This document shows positions 55,397 to 64,000 of a DNA stretch of 64,000 nt, piece by piece. How positions within the stretch are numbered: the first letter of the stretch is position 1; each line of letters opens with the position of its first letter. The notes beneath the pieces are model-generated. The model saw only the letters and a list, made by a program, of their open reading frames with translations, was not told where the DNA came from and did no database searches. This DNA is from Symsagittifera roscoffensis (lineage: Eukaryota > Xenacoelomorpha > Acoela > Convolutidae): the NCBI RefSeq assembly GCF_963678635.1, contig NC_087062.1, positions 58,854,129-58,918,128 of the forward strand. Reading direction: 5' to 3'. Made by a program: the position numbers and the translations under genes.

Positions 55397-55470
55397 AGAC
55401 CTCATGGTATAGTGGTTAAAGCGTTAGTCTCAAACTCTAGAGATCAAAGGATCGAATCTCGGGCGGCACA
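55397..55470 (+). repeat. tRNA-like sequence inside the MULE
   Basis: A box TGGTATAGTGG is perfect; a B-box-like GGATCGAATCTC follows about 45 bases later, with a TCTCAAAC loop-like segment between. The acceptor arms do not pair well, so a functional tRNA is unlikely. It resembles the tRNA-like cores of the MITEs. Confidence 0.45.
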
Positions 55471-55919
55471 AAAAATTTTCCAATTTTCGAAAAAGTTGAA
55501 ATTCGGGTAAATATGATAACGGGTATATCTAGGGTACAACAAAGGGTTCATTCTTAGAGGGTTGGGCGGAGGGAACAGAAAAATCAACACCTTGTATGTA
55601 TTCAATATTTTGCCGGTTTTAAATCGACTCTAGCTCAATTTTGAAAAATCAAGGAAAATAATTGAACTTGGAAAAATTTTATTGCTTGACAGTGTAGAAT
55701 AAATGTGAAATTTGAACATCTGATTTTAATTTAATATTATAACTACATCCTTTCAAAAACCCAATGATAGCGGTGGGTTGATATGACTTAATCATAGTGA
55801 TTAAGTTTTTATCGAGTTTTTGGTATTAAGTTTTTTTTGGGTCTGGCTACTTTTTGTCCTGCGCACATTTTTTCCAACAGTATTTCCGCATTATTTTGCT
55901 CGTCCTAGAACTTCTCGAT

Positions 55920-56803
55920 CAGTTTTAGAAATGATGGATGCTTACTATTGACCAGTTTCACGAAATTGCTGTTCCAACCTTCTACAGCGTTGTTGGTGCG
56001 GGAAGGTCGTTTTTTACTCTTTGATGGCAACTCCATTGCTCCATATCAAATCTGGGCTTTTGTCGTCCTTGAGAAGTCAGTCTACCAATATATGTGTCCT
56101 CGAAATAATTGAAAATCGGTTGACTTTCTTCAGATGCCATACCTTGCAGAAGCTCGAAAGCTGTGGGGACTTCCTCTACGGGCAGAAATGCTGTTGCGAG
56201 AAGCATTCGAATAAGTTCGCGAAAACTAAGGTCACTGTTGTAATTGAGAGTATTACCTGACGACTGAACATGTCGCCAGACACTTTGACTCACATGGAAA
56301 AAACAAAACTTAGTTTGAGCACTCTGATGGGTAGCTATTATTGAGTTTCGCACAGCTACTTCAAAATCAATTGTGACGCGTTTTGGGGAATCAATTTTTA
56401 GAATACTGAGAAGGCGACAATAAGTTGATTCCTTTTTGTCGAGTAGCAGAGCGTAAACAATATGAATAAGGCATCCTTCAACAGAAGCGTGTATAGTATA
56501 AATCTGATAGACAACATTGGGAGCAGTTGAAAACGTTCCATCACAGAACCAATCATCCGATAAAGATAGTAGGTCTAATCCAGGTAACGTGGCGAACACA
56601 ATAACCCGATTTTCATCTTGGGGACCAGAATCGTGAAGAAGGAACTGCTCTCCATCGTGGGTTTTCTGTAGAGCCAGTGGTAGTTGAAAGCCAGTCAAGG
56701 ATGTTGGCTCTGCCATCTTTGGTCTTTTTTCGCGTCGAACTCTATTTGCAGCTTGCTGATTAGCAGAATAACTAGGTAAATGAACAGCTGTTTCTCGGTT
56801 CAC
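55920..56803 (-). pseudogene. MULE transposase domain
   Basis: The 273-codon opening from 56803 to 55982 has the MULE DDE core: LSLSDDWFCDGTFSTAP (first Asp), KRVTIDFEVAVRNSI (second acidic pair), and CFFHVSQSVWRHVQ, the conserved F-H-x-x-Q-x-x-x-R. Downstream GRLTSQGRQKPRFDMEQWSC precedes the terminal TNNAVEGWN block near 55980, which is in another frame, so one frameshift is likely there. In the cell such proteins cut and paste the transposon. It is one reading frame with the FLYWCH part, interrupted by a stop. Confidence 0.88.
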
Positions 56804-56809
56804 ATCACG

Positions 56810-57175
56810 TTAGGCTGCGAAAATAGTCGGCCGCGGTGTTACATCAGATACTGCTGCTCGATCTTTAAGTGTTTTTCTGAACTTACGTTTTTCGATGTCA
56901 GCTGGATCGGGAAAGTGGCAGTGATCTTTAACGATCTCAACGGAGTCCTCTTTTGTACGCACACGGCCATTGCATCTAGTTTGTGCGCACTGCCAGGAAA
57001 GGGATTTGTCTGCCAGCGTTCTGTGTTTAATATAAGCATACCCTTCAAAAATCAGTAACTCAGATTTTTTGTTTGTAAGTATGATTTCCATCGAAAGATA
57101 GTAAATTTCGTTTCTATTGAGTGTTGCCAAGTGTTTGCAAATGAAACATACTGAACAACCTGTCTCTTTTTGCAT
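56810..57175 (-). pseudogene. FLYWCH zinc finger, N-terminal part of the MULE transposase
   Basis: It contains ELLIFEGYAYIKHRTLADKS, LSWQCAQTRCNGRVRTKEDS and VKDHCHFPD, i.e. the F-x-Y-x-W-C-x-H pattern of a FLYWCH finger, known to bind DNA in MULE-derived proteins. The frame ends at a TAA at 56810-56812, and reading on in the same frame after that stop gives the transposase domain, so a single nonsense codon separates the two. Confidence 0.85.
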
Positions 57176-57475
57176 AGATTAAAAAAAGAGTTCATTTTCT
57201 TAAATTGCGTTAACTTAAATGTTTCGAGTATTTTTGCTGTTATTGAGTGGCCGCTGCTGTTATCTAGGTTGTTCTAATTTCTCTACTATACTACCTATTG
57301 TTATCCGGATTTGTTGGAATCAAATGTGTTTAGTATGAGATAAATTTGCTTATCAGCTTCTAGAACAATTATTACTAGGACTATTTTTCGGACTGTTTTT
57401 CGGACTGTTTTGTATTGGACTGTTTTGTATTGGACTGTTTTGTATGGGACTGTTTTGTACAGACACGAAATAAAG

Positions 57476-58007
57476 AACTACTCTTCTTTTTCGAATTATC
57501 GTTTTTTCTATCAGTATTTGGGTAATTTGATCAGTTTGGGATAATTTATGCGCGCTAAATAATCACAGCGGGATAATTAATGCGCGTTGACAGTTTTTTT
57601 AATCCTAAATGCGTGATAACTATTCCCAAGTAATTAATACTAAATAATTAATGAGCGTAGACGGTGATTTAATCCTTCCAATATCTCTTTTTTGATATCA
57701 AAGTTTCTATCGAAAATAATTGGTTTCATTTCATCAATGCAAATCCAGATAAAGGACAATTGAATGGACTGATCTTAACAGCTGCCGTCCCGTATTAAGA
57801 TTAGATGATCGTATTGAAGACTCTTATTTAGGGGTTGGTAATTTTGTTTTCTGTTCAGGCGCAAGTTTGATTTTTTTGGCAATTTGTTTTCTAATTTTAC
57901 TTGTAAACGGGAACTATACTTTTTTTTTCCGTAAACACCTTTCTTATAAATCTTATTTGCCTGTCCTTTTGCTGTATTGTTGAAGCTTCAGAACTTCGAG
58001 AGTTATT
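57476..58007. other. SGT1 intron sequence, mostly unassigned
   Basis: AT-rich, with a short R5-like block at about 57820-57890 (GACTCTTATTTAGG, TTTTCTGTTCAGGCGCAAG). No gene. Confidence 0.4.
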
Positions 58008-58074
58008 CCTAGTTGGCCTAGTAATGCCGTCGCCTCTGGACCGTACGGTATGGGGTTCGAGTCCCGGCTGGACC
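58008..58074 (+). repeat. tRNA-like repeat core (subtype 3)
   Basis: B box GGTTCGAGTCC is at 58054-58064; the 5' side has GTTGGCCTAGTAATGCCGTC. It is followed by GTATGTATGCAAGTGAAAG and GTTGACACATC blocks shared with 61370-61470. The same subtype is at 6113-6184 and 61299-61367. Confidence 0.55.
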
Positions 58075-58424
58075 TTTTTTTCAGTATGTATGCAAGTGAA
58101 AGAAAAAAGTTCGGTCAAAATTGAGTTGCCGGACTATCGTTTGCCTGCTGACGTTTTGTTTGCTTAGTTGACACATCGAGGGGTTTGCTTGGGTCGTAAG
58201 CAACTTTCATTGAAGTTGCAACTGCTGGTATTATTCAGTGTAGCTTCAGAGGGATTTGACAATTAAATTAATTGTTTTCGGGTCCACTTGTGTCTGCTAA
58301 AATGTTGTCGGCTTTGTTTTCTCTTCGTCAATTTTTTTCTGTTGCAATTTTAATAATAAATTGTCTGGCTCTTTGCCTAAAATGAGTTTTTACCGAGTCC
58401 TACAAAGTTTGTTTCTTATTTTAA

Positions 58425-58690
58425 AAGGAAGGCAAACTTCACTATTGAACAGCAAAAGAGTAACGGTCACGAGAAATGTGATCGACTTCCATTTTCGGAA
58501 GTGTTTTTAGTTTTCAGATTTCTCAGCCTTATACAAAACTTTACCCTTTGATCTAGTTTTCTAAAATTGGGTTAATTTTATAAAAAGCCAACCATACATT
58601 TGTCTAGAAGTTCAAAGAGCTTCAAGTCATCAATTTTTTCTTTGAAGTTCGATAGTTTTTTTTTTTCAAAAAACAAGTCAGTGTTTCAAG
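58425..58690 (+). repeat. Repeat family R5, 3' half, in SGT1 intron
   Basis: It starts AAAAGGAAGGCAAACTTCAC and continues through GAGAAATGTGATCGACTTCC and AAATTGGGTTAATTTTA to AAAAAACAAGTCAG. It ends about 115 bases before the last SGT1 exon. Confidence 0.6.
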
Positions 58691-58804
58691 AAATTATAAA
58701 AAAGTTAATTTTTTAAGAAATAATATCGGGTTTTCATCATTGTCTGCTTTAAATGATTCAAATATTGCGGTGGTGTTGTGAGAACATCTGATGTTGTTTT
58801 CTAG

Positions 58805-58912
58805 ACCGAGTCTGGGGGGACTGTGTTGAGCACCAATTGGGACGAGGTTGGATCTAAGAAAGTGGAAGTGCAGCCCCCTGATGGCATGGAATTCAAAAAA
58901 TGGGACAGTTAA
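58805..58912 (+). CDS. SUGT1: SGT1 terminal exon
   Basis: It reads [20 protein letters not shown] and [15 protein letters not shown] then TAA. Human SUGT1 ends [33 protein letters not shown], so this is unmistakable and gives the true C-terminus. The acceptor is TTTTCTAG (58797-58804) and phase 0 fits the previous exon. No clear AATAAA was seen in the next 300 bases. Confidence 0.97.
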   Translation, partial: TESGGTVLSTNWDEVGSKKVEVQPPDGMEFKKWDS

Positions 58913-60039
58913 TTGAGACGTCCGATCTTCCAGAGAAACCATTCGACGAAGTGTCCTGATCGTGCAAAATACTCTTTGATTCATCATTGAATCAGTGATG
59001 TACAAATTATACTAATTGCTGCTGCAAACATGTATTATATAAATTCGTTTTTTTTTCCAATACTGATTGAACATGATCATCTATATAATAGCTTGTTGTT
59101 GAACAAACTAGCGTTGTTTTTTGAATTTGAAGCTCAAGATGAAATGTGTTTATCGAGTCATACTATTTGTGCGCTTGGTTGATACAATTTGATATCAATC
59201 GAACAATCTTATGGTGTGCTAGCTCAATGGTACATGATATTTCACACGTTTGAACCGTTTGGTTTTGAGGCTAAATTTTGTTTCAGATAGAGAAATGAAT
59301 AGTTGATTTGAAGGTTAAAACTTGATTGGGCTATGTCTGTATTAGCAATGCGTAAAATCAGAAAGTTCCCTTCGTTCCTTTTACTGCACTAATTCTACCT
59401 GGCATACTCTGAGGAGCCATGGAAATCAGAATAGTGTGAAACTCTACTATACTTAGTTGTTTTGCTTTCCCAATTGCGCTGCAGGAACTATTTTACTGGT
59501 ACATAAACCACAATGTCCAAACACTTTGCTCTTTCTACTCTACTTATATGCACACTTTGATTGCTAAAGCGTGATTCAGACGCAGTTTAAGTAATCGGAA
59601 ACTGTTTCCTTATTAATCCACGAAGGCTTCGTATGCGCTCTTGATACCATCCTGTCGACACGCTGGAATCAAACGATCCGACAAGGGCGAATTCGACTTC
59701 TAACGACGTTAACCACGTGAGTAAATTTTAAGTTATAGATTTTTTTTGCATTTTTCTCAAATTGATTTCCGTGTCATCGCATAATCTTTCGTAGAAATAT
59801 GGAGCTTTTGGCTTAAACCGATGAGTTAAGGTTGTCTTGCAATTGTTTTCGAGCTTTTTGTGATAACAAGAAATATTGTGAATGGCTGTCTTGAATTTGT
59901 ACATTTTTAGGTTGAAATACAATTAGAGAGAAAGAATTAATCAAGGAGGTACAGAAACTTTTGAAAATAACATGACTGCATTGGGGAATGGTGCTGATGG
60001 AGTTAAATGTCTCAAATTTTTAAATCTTGTATTCTTAAG
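58913..60039. other. SGT1-TRAK interval, no confirmed feature
   Basis: It contains the SGT1 3' UTR. A tRNA-like scrap at 59212-59275 (A box TAGCTCAATGG, poor B box) and a strong-looking GTGAGTAA donor at 59717 are noted, but neither could be tied to a gene. Confidence 0.4.
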
Positions 60040-60163
60040 TGTCAATGAACAAAGTGAATACATTTATTTAGGTCGCGTGTTTGTTTTTGTTTTTTGTTCA
60101 AGAAAAACTCTTCGCTCAAAATTAAGTTTTTGTGGTTTGATTTTTGTGGAGTTTTGATCCTTT
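60040..60163 (+). repeat. Repeat family R5, 5' part
   Basis: CAATGAACAAAGTGAATACAT-ATTTAGGTC, AAAACTCTTCGCTCAAAATTAA and GTGGTTTGATTTTTG follow the R5 head. It stops where the MITE at 60167 begins, as in the split copy at 4693. Confidence 0.5.
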
Positions 60164-60166
60164 TTA

Positions 60167-60681
60167 CAAAGCTTGTGTTATAGTATGAACTGTCTTTTTT
60201 TTCGAACCTAAGTCGCAAATATTGTTGCGATAAAATGTTTTCATTTTGATCAATAACAAGCTATTAAGATTAAGTACAGCCAATGCTAAGGATATTAACA
60301 CAGACTATTTTATTACAAATAGCACTTTAGCTTCAACGTATCATGGATCTGTAGCGTAGAGGTAGGGAAGGAGACCCACAACACAATACGGGGGTTCGAA
60401 CCTCGGCAGGGTCGGATGTTTTTTTGAACTTTTTAGTTAAAATGCGTCCGCTCTATAAATTGAGGTATGTTAGTTAGTGAATTTCTTTTTTTTTTGCAAA
60501 TTGACTGGTACTGCTAATGCGTCATAATTGGCTTGCGTCATTTAGCAATTATGTAGACTCATATCTGGCGTGCGTCACTTAAGAAATTTTGTGGACTCAA
60601 AGTTTTACTCATTCAGTTTTTCTCAATAGCGTTATCGGTCATATTTTGCTTTTGTATGCGAAGTGCAACTTCGCCTCTGTG
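60167..60681 (+). mobile_element. TA-flanked MITE with tRNA-like core (copy 5, subtype 2)
   Basis: The head CAAAGCTTGTGTTATAGTATG and tail CAACTTCGCCTCTGTG are each next to TA (60165-60166, 60682-60683). The tRNA-like core at 60342-60414 has A box TAGCGTAGAGG and B box GGTTCGAACCT. The body matches copy 4 at 4847-5295 plus about 70 extra bases containing a GCGTCATTTAG/GCGTCACTTAA duplication. Confidence 0.7.
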
Positions 60682-60683
60682 TA

Positions 60684-61298
60684 ACTATTTAGCCTTGCGA
60701 TTAGCAAGTTTATTGCAGTCGAGTACTAGAATTTTTCTTCCCTAAATAATTTAAGGAACAGAATGGTCAAATGTCTAGGACTGGTAAATTTTAGACATGC
60801 TTAATTTCTTGAAAATTCAAAAAACTATCTTCATTTAGGTAGTGAATAGCTTAGTAAATAGGTGTAGTCCGTTTCCGGTGTTTGTTTGTTTTTCAAATAA
60901 TTATCTTGAAAAATGTTTCAAGAATTATTTTTTCGTATTCGTGGTTTTCGGCCTAGTTTTTGTCGGATCATTTACTGTTTTTTAAAAAAAAATTGTTTTT
61001 TTTTGGTACTGTTTTTTCCCTGTTTTTGTTAAGCATGGATTTTATTTTGATTTTGAAATCGATTTTGAACGTTTGTAACTTGTCATTTTACAAAGTTTTA
61101 TTTTTTTTTCGATTTAACGGTTTCGATTTGTTTTATGGCATAATGAACTTATTTTGCGGTGTTTCGAGGGCAAAAATACCTGTTCGCTAAAATCAGTTAT
61201 AATTACACTTGCGAGATTAATTGTCTTGAGACCGAGAACAAGACTTTTCTTTACCCTGCTTTTTTAATGAACCTGCCTAACTTCCAGTTTCCTTCTCA
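60684..61298 (+). repeat. Repeat family R4, partial copy
   Basis: It starts with GCCTTGCGATTAGCAAG and ATTGCAGTCGAGTACT, as at 53967, and has CAGAATGGTCAAA and TTTTCGGCCTAGTTTTTGTC blocks. It directly abuts the MITE. Non-coding. Confidence 0.5.
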
Positions 61299-61982
61299 CT
61301 TGGTCTAGAGTAAACGCCGTCGCATTTGTACCCTAAGGTCCGGGGTTTGACTCTCGGCCGCACCTTGTTTTTAATATGTATGCAGTTGAAAAGAAACATT
61401 TCGATAAAAGTTGAATTGTTGGACTTCCGTTTTTCTGCTAAAGTTTTGTCGTCTTAGTTGCCACATCACACAACTTGTTTGTCCTGTAAGTAACGTTTAT
61501 TGCAAGTTCGAAGTGTTGTTTTTGTAGGTTCAGGGAGGTGGACTTGAAACTTCTAATTTTTTAAAAAAATTTTCTCAGAGCAAAAAAAGTCTGCTCAAAA
61601 ATTGTTGGCTTAGTTGCCAAATCTCTTGTTTTTTTTTTCTCTGATTTTTTCTCTTGTGATGTAGGCAACTTCACTTGTAGTTGAAAGTGCAAGTGGTTTT
61701 CATTCTAGTCTCAGGTGGGACCTAAAACTGTAAAGATTTTTTAAGATGATGTTTTTTTTCTGCTCAACTTGTGTCTGCTCAAAGATTGTCGACTTTGTTT
61801 CCTCTCCGTAAGTTTTGTACCGTAATACTCAATTTTCTGCCATGTTAGCATTAAATGAACTTCTATCGAGACATACGAAACTTTATTTTTTGGTAGAAAA
61901 CGTTTTTTCTATTTTTCGACTTATGTTTTAAATGCTCGTGTTTAATCGCAAGTGGTGCGAATCTCCGCTCCGCCTCTGAGTA
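61299..61982 (+). repeat. tRNA-like subtype 3 repeat with GCGAAGC-type 3' end
   Basis: A tRNA-like core at 61299-61367 (TTGGTCTAGAG, then GGTTTGACTCTC), then blocks shared with 58075-58330 and 6185-6440 (ATGTATGCAGTTGAAA, TTAGTTGCCACATCAC, GTGTCTGCTCAAAGATTGTC). It ends CGCAAGTGGTGCGAATCTCC-GCTCCGCCTCTGAG before TA. This ties the subtype 3 core to the same kind of 3' end as the MITEs. Confidence 0.6.
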
Positions 61983-62179
61983 AGAAAGATGAAATTCATT
62001 TGTTAAAATGATAAAGAAGTTAGTCTTAGAGGTTGAATGTTCGAGGCCCGCCGTGATCCGTGCTTGCTGTTAGAGCTTGTCTTCATTACCCGGCCCAGTA
62101 AAATCACGAAAAAGTTGCATGTAATTTTTAACTTGGGGCACAATAGCCCCTAGTTTTACGTAAGGAGCTGAACTGCTTT

Positions 62180-62370
62180 TTTAGATTTCCCAGCGGAATA
62201 AAAAAAAAGTTAATATTGATGTATTTCTTTTTTCAAATTAGCCTAGCTTCATCAAACAGAGTCTTAATCATACTAGACTCTTGAAATTCAAACAGCTTTA
62301 AGGTGGTGCATTTAATTTTTTTAGTTTCCTTGTTCATTGGCACTCTTCCAACTGTCTGTTGGCTATGTTT
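62180..62370 (+). repeat. Repeat family R5, 3' part
   Basis: It starts at AGATTTCCCAGCGGAATAAA and ends CCAACTGTCTGTTGGCTATG. It lies about 200 bases before the first TRAK exon. Confidence 0.55.
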
Positions 62371-62572
62371 TCTGTTTGCAGTTTTAATTATGAAACTAAA
62401 CTTTTCTTTTCTAAGTGGAGCTTATTGCTCAGCGGAGTTTGTTAGTTGAATCTATTGAATAAGTTGAAAAATTGCGTCATCCTAAATCACTGACAAAGTT
62501 AAGCGAATACTAGTGGAATCTGTTTATCTTTTGAAGTCATCCCAGTGGTTGATAATTTCATTGTATTTTTAG

Positions 62573-62939
62573 GAGAATACCGCGCAAACTAGCTTTTCTT
62601 CGGGAGAAGGTGGTAGTGCTATCACTGGTGCTGTGAGTGGCGGCGGAGGGCCGAGCAGGTGGGGTGTGCAGGGTCAATTTTCCACTGGGCCTTTAACCAG
62701 CAGGGATATACAAGTATCCTCTGCGAGAGAAGCGATAGAAGGGGAGAATTCAGTGTCGAGATCTCGTAGCGAGGTTGATTCGGAGGTCAGTTCAAATAGA
62801 AACAGACATAGTCTCCTGTGTGCGGGTGACGAGCACCATAATTTCATAGAGGGAGAAGAAAGGGAGGATCAAAGGCCTGAACTGGACATCAGTGAGAGTC
62901 CAGCTGCTGTTCGCACACAAGACGCTGCAGTCTTAACAG
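62573..62939 (+). CDS. TRAK: TRAK/Milton-family exon, variable N-terminal region
   Basis: 122 codons and one base, open throughout, with G+C above the flanking introns. The product is Gly/Ser-rich (GEGGSGAITGAVSGGGGPSR) then acidic and polar, ending DISESPAAVRTQDAAVLT. It carries no domain itself. It is joined to TRAK by phase: the trailing G and the next exon's AT make the Asp of AAVLT-DVHTSELLPEVE, which parallels human TRAK TTITDVCSSTDLPEVE. The acceptor TTTTTAG is at 62566-62572, the donor at 62940. There is no in-frame ATG, so at least one coding exon lies upstream and was not found. Confidence 0.75.
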
Positions 62940-63472
62940 GTAATGCATCTTTATTGCTTTCCTAAATTCAAAACACTTTTTTTTGCACTTGCACATAAAC
63001 AAAAGGGCATTCAACAATGCATCTGTTCGCATTAAGCTAGGCTGATAATCTGAATAAGTAGCTCAGACAAAGAAATCCCACTTTGGCGTTACAGTTTTTT
63101 AAAACCATATTTGAGAAGCATTTTCAGCGGCTGCGTATTGGTATCAAATCATATTGTAATTGCAGTTAGAGCTGTTTAAATTCTAATATAAGTATTTTAT
63201 TCATACTCATTCATTTTCTAAATTCGGTTCTTGTCTGGCTTCAAAACAATGAAAGTTGATTGAGCGCAAGCTTTGAATTCTTATTGGTGAAAATAAGAGT
63301 TGAGCTAATTTGGTTTCAATACAGCCAACCTTTCTGCTTTTTAGTGAAATCAATCGTGAATTATTGATTATTTTATCAAATGACCAACAGTCCTTTGATT
63401 AGTATTCAATCAAATTATCAATGTAATTATTCTTTGTTTGTCTGGCTCAACTGAATCTGAGTTTTGTAACAG
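62940..63472 (+). other. TRAK intron
   Basis: 533 bases, GT at 62940 and AG at 63471-63472, AT-rich, without recognised repeats. Confidence 0.7.
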
Positions 63473-63843
63473 ATGTGCACACGAGTGAGTTGTTGCCTGA
63501 GGTTGAGATCTGCAGTCTGATTGAGGATCAAATTCCTCGCTACAAACTACGCACTACCCCTCTTGCATCTCCAGTCGGTGCTACTGCTACAGGTACTTTT
63601 CCGGGATCCTCTTCCGCTTCTGTCCCTCAGGACTTCCTGGGAGGGGAAAAGGATACACCAGGTGCTGTCTCGGGATCCACTCAAGACCAGGTGTTCGAGG
63701 CATCGGGAGAAGGGGACTTGTTCGGGGACATCATCCATAGGCGAGCTTCTCCTCTCACACCACTGCAGCTAGCCGATCTCTCTGCCGATTTTCTCAATCA
63801 GTTTTTCTCCTTTTTCAGTGAGACCCTACTTTTTGTTGTTTAA
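63473..63843 (+). CDS. TRAK: TRAK/Milton-family exon, start of HAP1 N-terminal domain
   Basis: TRAK/Milton proteins link kinesin-1 and dynein to the mitochondrial GTPase Miro. The exon contains LPEVEICSLIEDQIPRYKLR, matching TRAK LPEVEIISLLEEQLPHYKLR, the hallmark that opens the HAP1 N-terminal domain. About 60 Ser/Gly-rich residues follow that TRAK lacks, then SPLTPLQLADLSADFLNQFF, which resembles the TRAK LTTEQIEETLKYF helix. Two ends are possible: a GTGAGA donor at 63818 splicing on to the coiled coil beyond the window, or read-through to TAA at 63841-63843. The coiled-coil part is not in the window. Confidence 0.85.
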
Positions 63844-63885
63844 AATACAAATACGTGCAGTCATACATGTAGACCTTTACTGATA

Positions 63886-63891
63886 AATAAA
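63886..63891 (+). promoter_or_regulatory. Possible intronic poly(A) signal in TRAK
   Basis: AATAAA 43 bases after the in-frame TAA that ends the unspliced TRAK exon. It could terminate a short transcript; it could also be chance in AT-rich DNA. Confidence 0.35.
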
Positions 63892-64000
63892 ATATTGGAG
63901 GCTGTTTGGTTGTTAAATTTCGCACATGAAAGGTATTTGAAAGGAGAAAATCTCTTTAAATGTGAAGCTGGACAGATGGATGCAAAGACATGAAGTAGAT

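Larger units (their letters stand above)
55169..57467 (-). mobile_element. MULE transposon with FLYWCH-transposase
   Basis: A 2299-base element flanked by AAATAAAG at 55161-55168 and 57468-57475 (8 exact; 9 with one mismatch), the size expected for Mutator-like elements. The ends form inverted repeats whose inner part is built of tandem 15-base units: ACAAAACAGTCCCAT at 55178-55270, and the complement TGGACTGTTTTGTAT at 57378-57460. The minus strand encodes a FLYWCH finger and a MULE transposase, nearly whole. It sits in the SGT1 last intron. Confidence 0.88.

Noticed and set aside
55178-57460. CRISPR-like array from 15-base repeats
   Set aside because: The units are tandem with no unique spacers, are inverted at the two ends of a transposon, and the DNA is animal.
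48180-58912. CacyBP/SIP instead of SGT1
   Set aside because: The C-terminus [11 protein letters not shown]...[10 protein letters not shown] and the SGS core match SGT1; CacyBP ends differently.
59600-59716. Upstream coding exon of TRAK ending at a GTGAGTAA donor
   Set aside because: The frame that would fit the next exon has a TGA and no ATG, and no acceptor was seen, so at best it is a non-coding exon.

Overview
This window is nuclear DNA from an invertebrate animal. It is AT-rich, has GT-AG introns, and carries three recognisable host genes head to tail on the plus strand, buried in transposable elements. The species cannot be named from the sequence. RFX, SGT1 and TRAK/Milton together indicate a metazoan, and the repeat load indicates a large, repeat-rich genome.

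Host genes. (1) Positions 203-9014 hold the 3' seven exons of an RFX1/2/3-type transcription factor. All splice phases agree, and the stop is followed by a poly(A) signal at 9299. The DNA-binding domain lies upstream, outside the window. (2) Positions 48089-58912 hold SGT1 (SUGT1), an HSP90 co-chaperone, in six exons with CS and SGS domains. No TPR exon was found; the first exon has an ATG placed as in TPR-less SGT1. A 9.4 kb last intron is packed with elements. (3) Positions 62573-63843 hold two exons near the N-terminus of a TRAK/Milton/HAP1-family kinesin adaptor. The second can be read either as spliced onward or as an early polyadenylated end. The three genes have no obvious functional link.

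Elements. RFX introns carry a Merlin transposase remnant and several short non-autonomous repeats. From 9.3 to 16.3 kb there are only repeats and AT-rich DNA. 16.4-16.7 kb is a minisatellite. 18.6-22.7 kb is a broken Polinton-type DNA polymerase fossil interrupted by a 1.2 kb hAT element with a perfect 8-bp target duplication. 24.0-27.1 kb holds old, partly tandem Penelope-like copies. 27.5-34.0 kb is a non-LTR retrotransposon (LINE A) split by another (LINE B). 34.0-42.7 kb is LINE C, with an SGNH-esterase-like ORF1, split by a nearly pristine Penelope-like element at 38173-42620. 45.0-46.4 kb is a degenerate tandem array. The SGT1 last intron holds LINE E split by LINE D, an AT-rich repeat, and a FLYWCH/MULE transposon.

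The two most notable observations are these. The intact Penelope-like element has a complete C4HC3 PHD finger inserted inside its reverse transcriptase palm, between motif B and the YVDD motif, plus an upstream 212-codon ORF of unknown function. Separately, a family of TA-flanked short inverted-repeat elements shares its ends but carries different tRNA-like cores.
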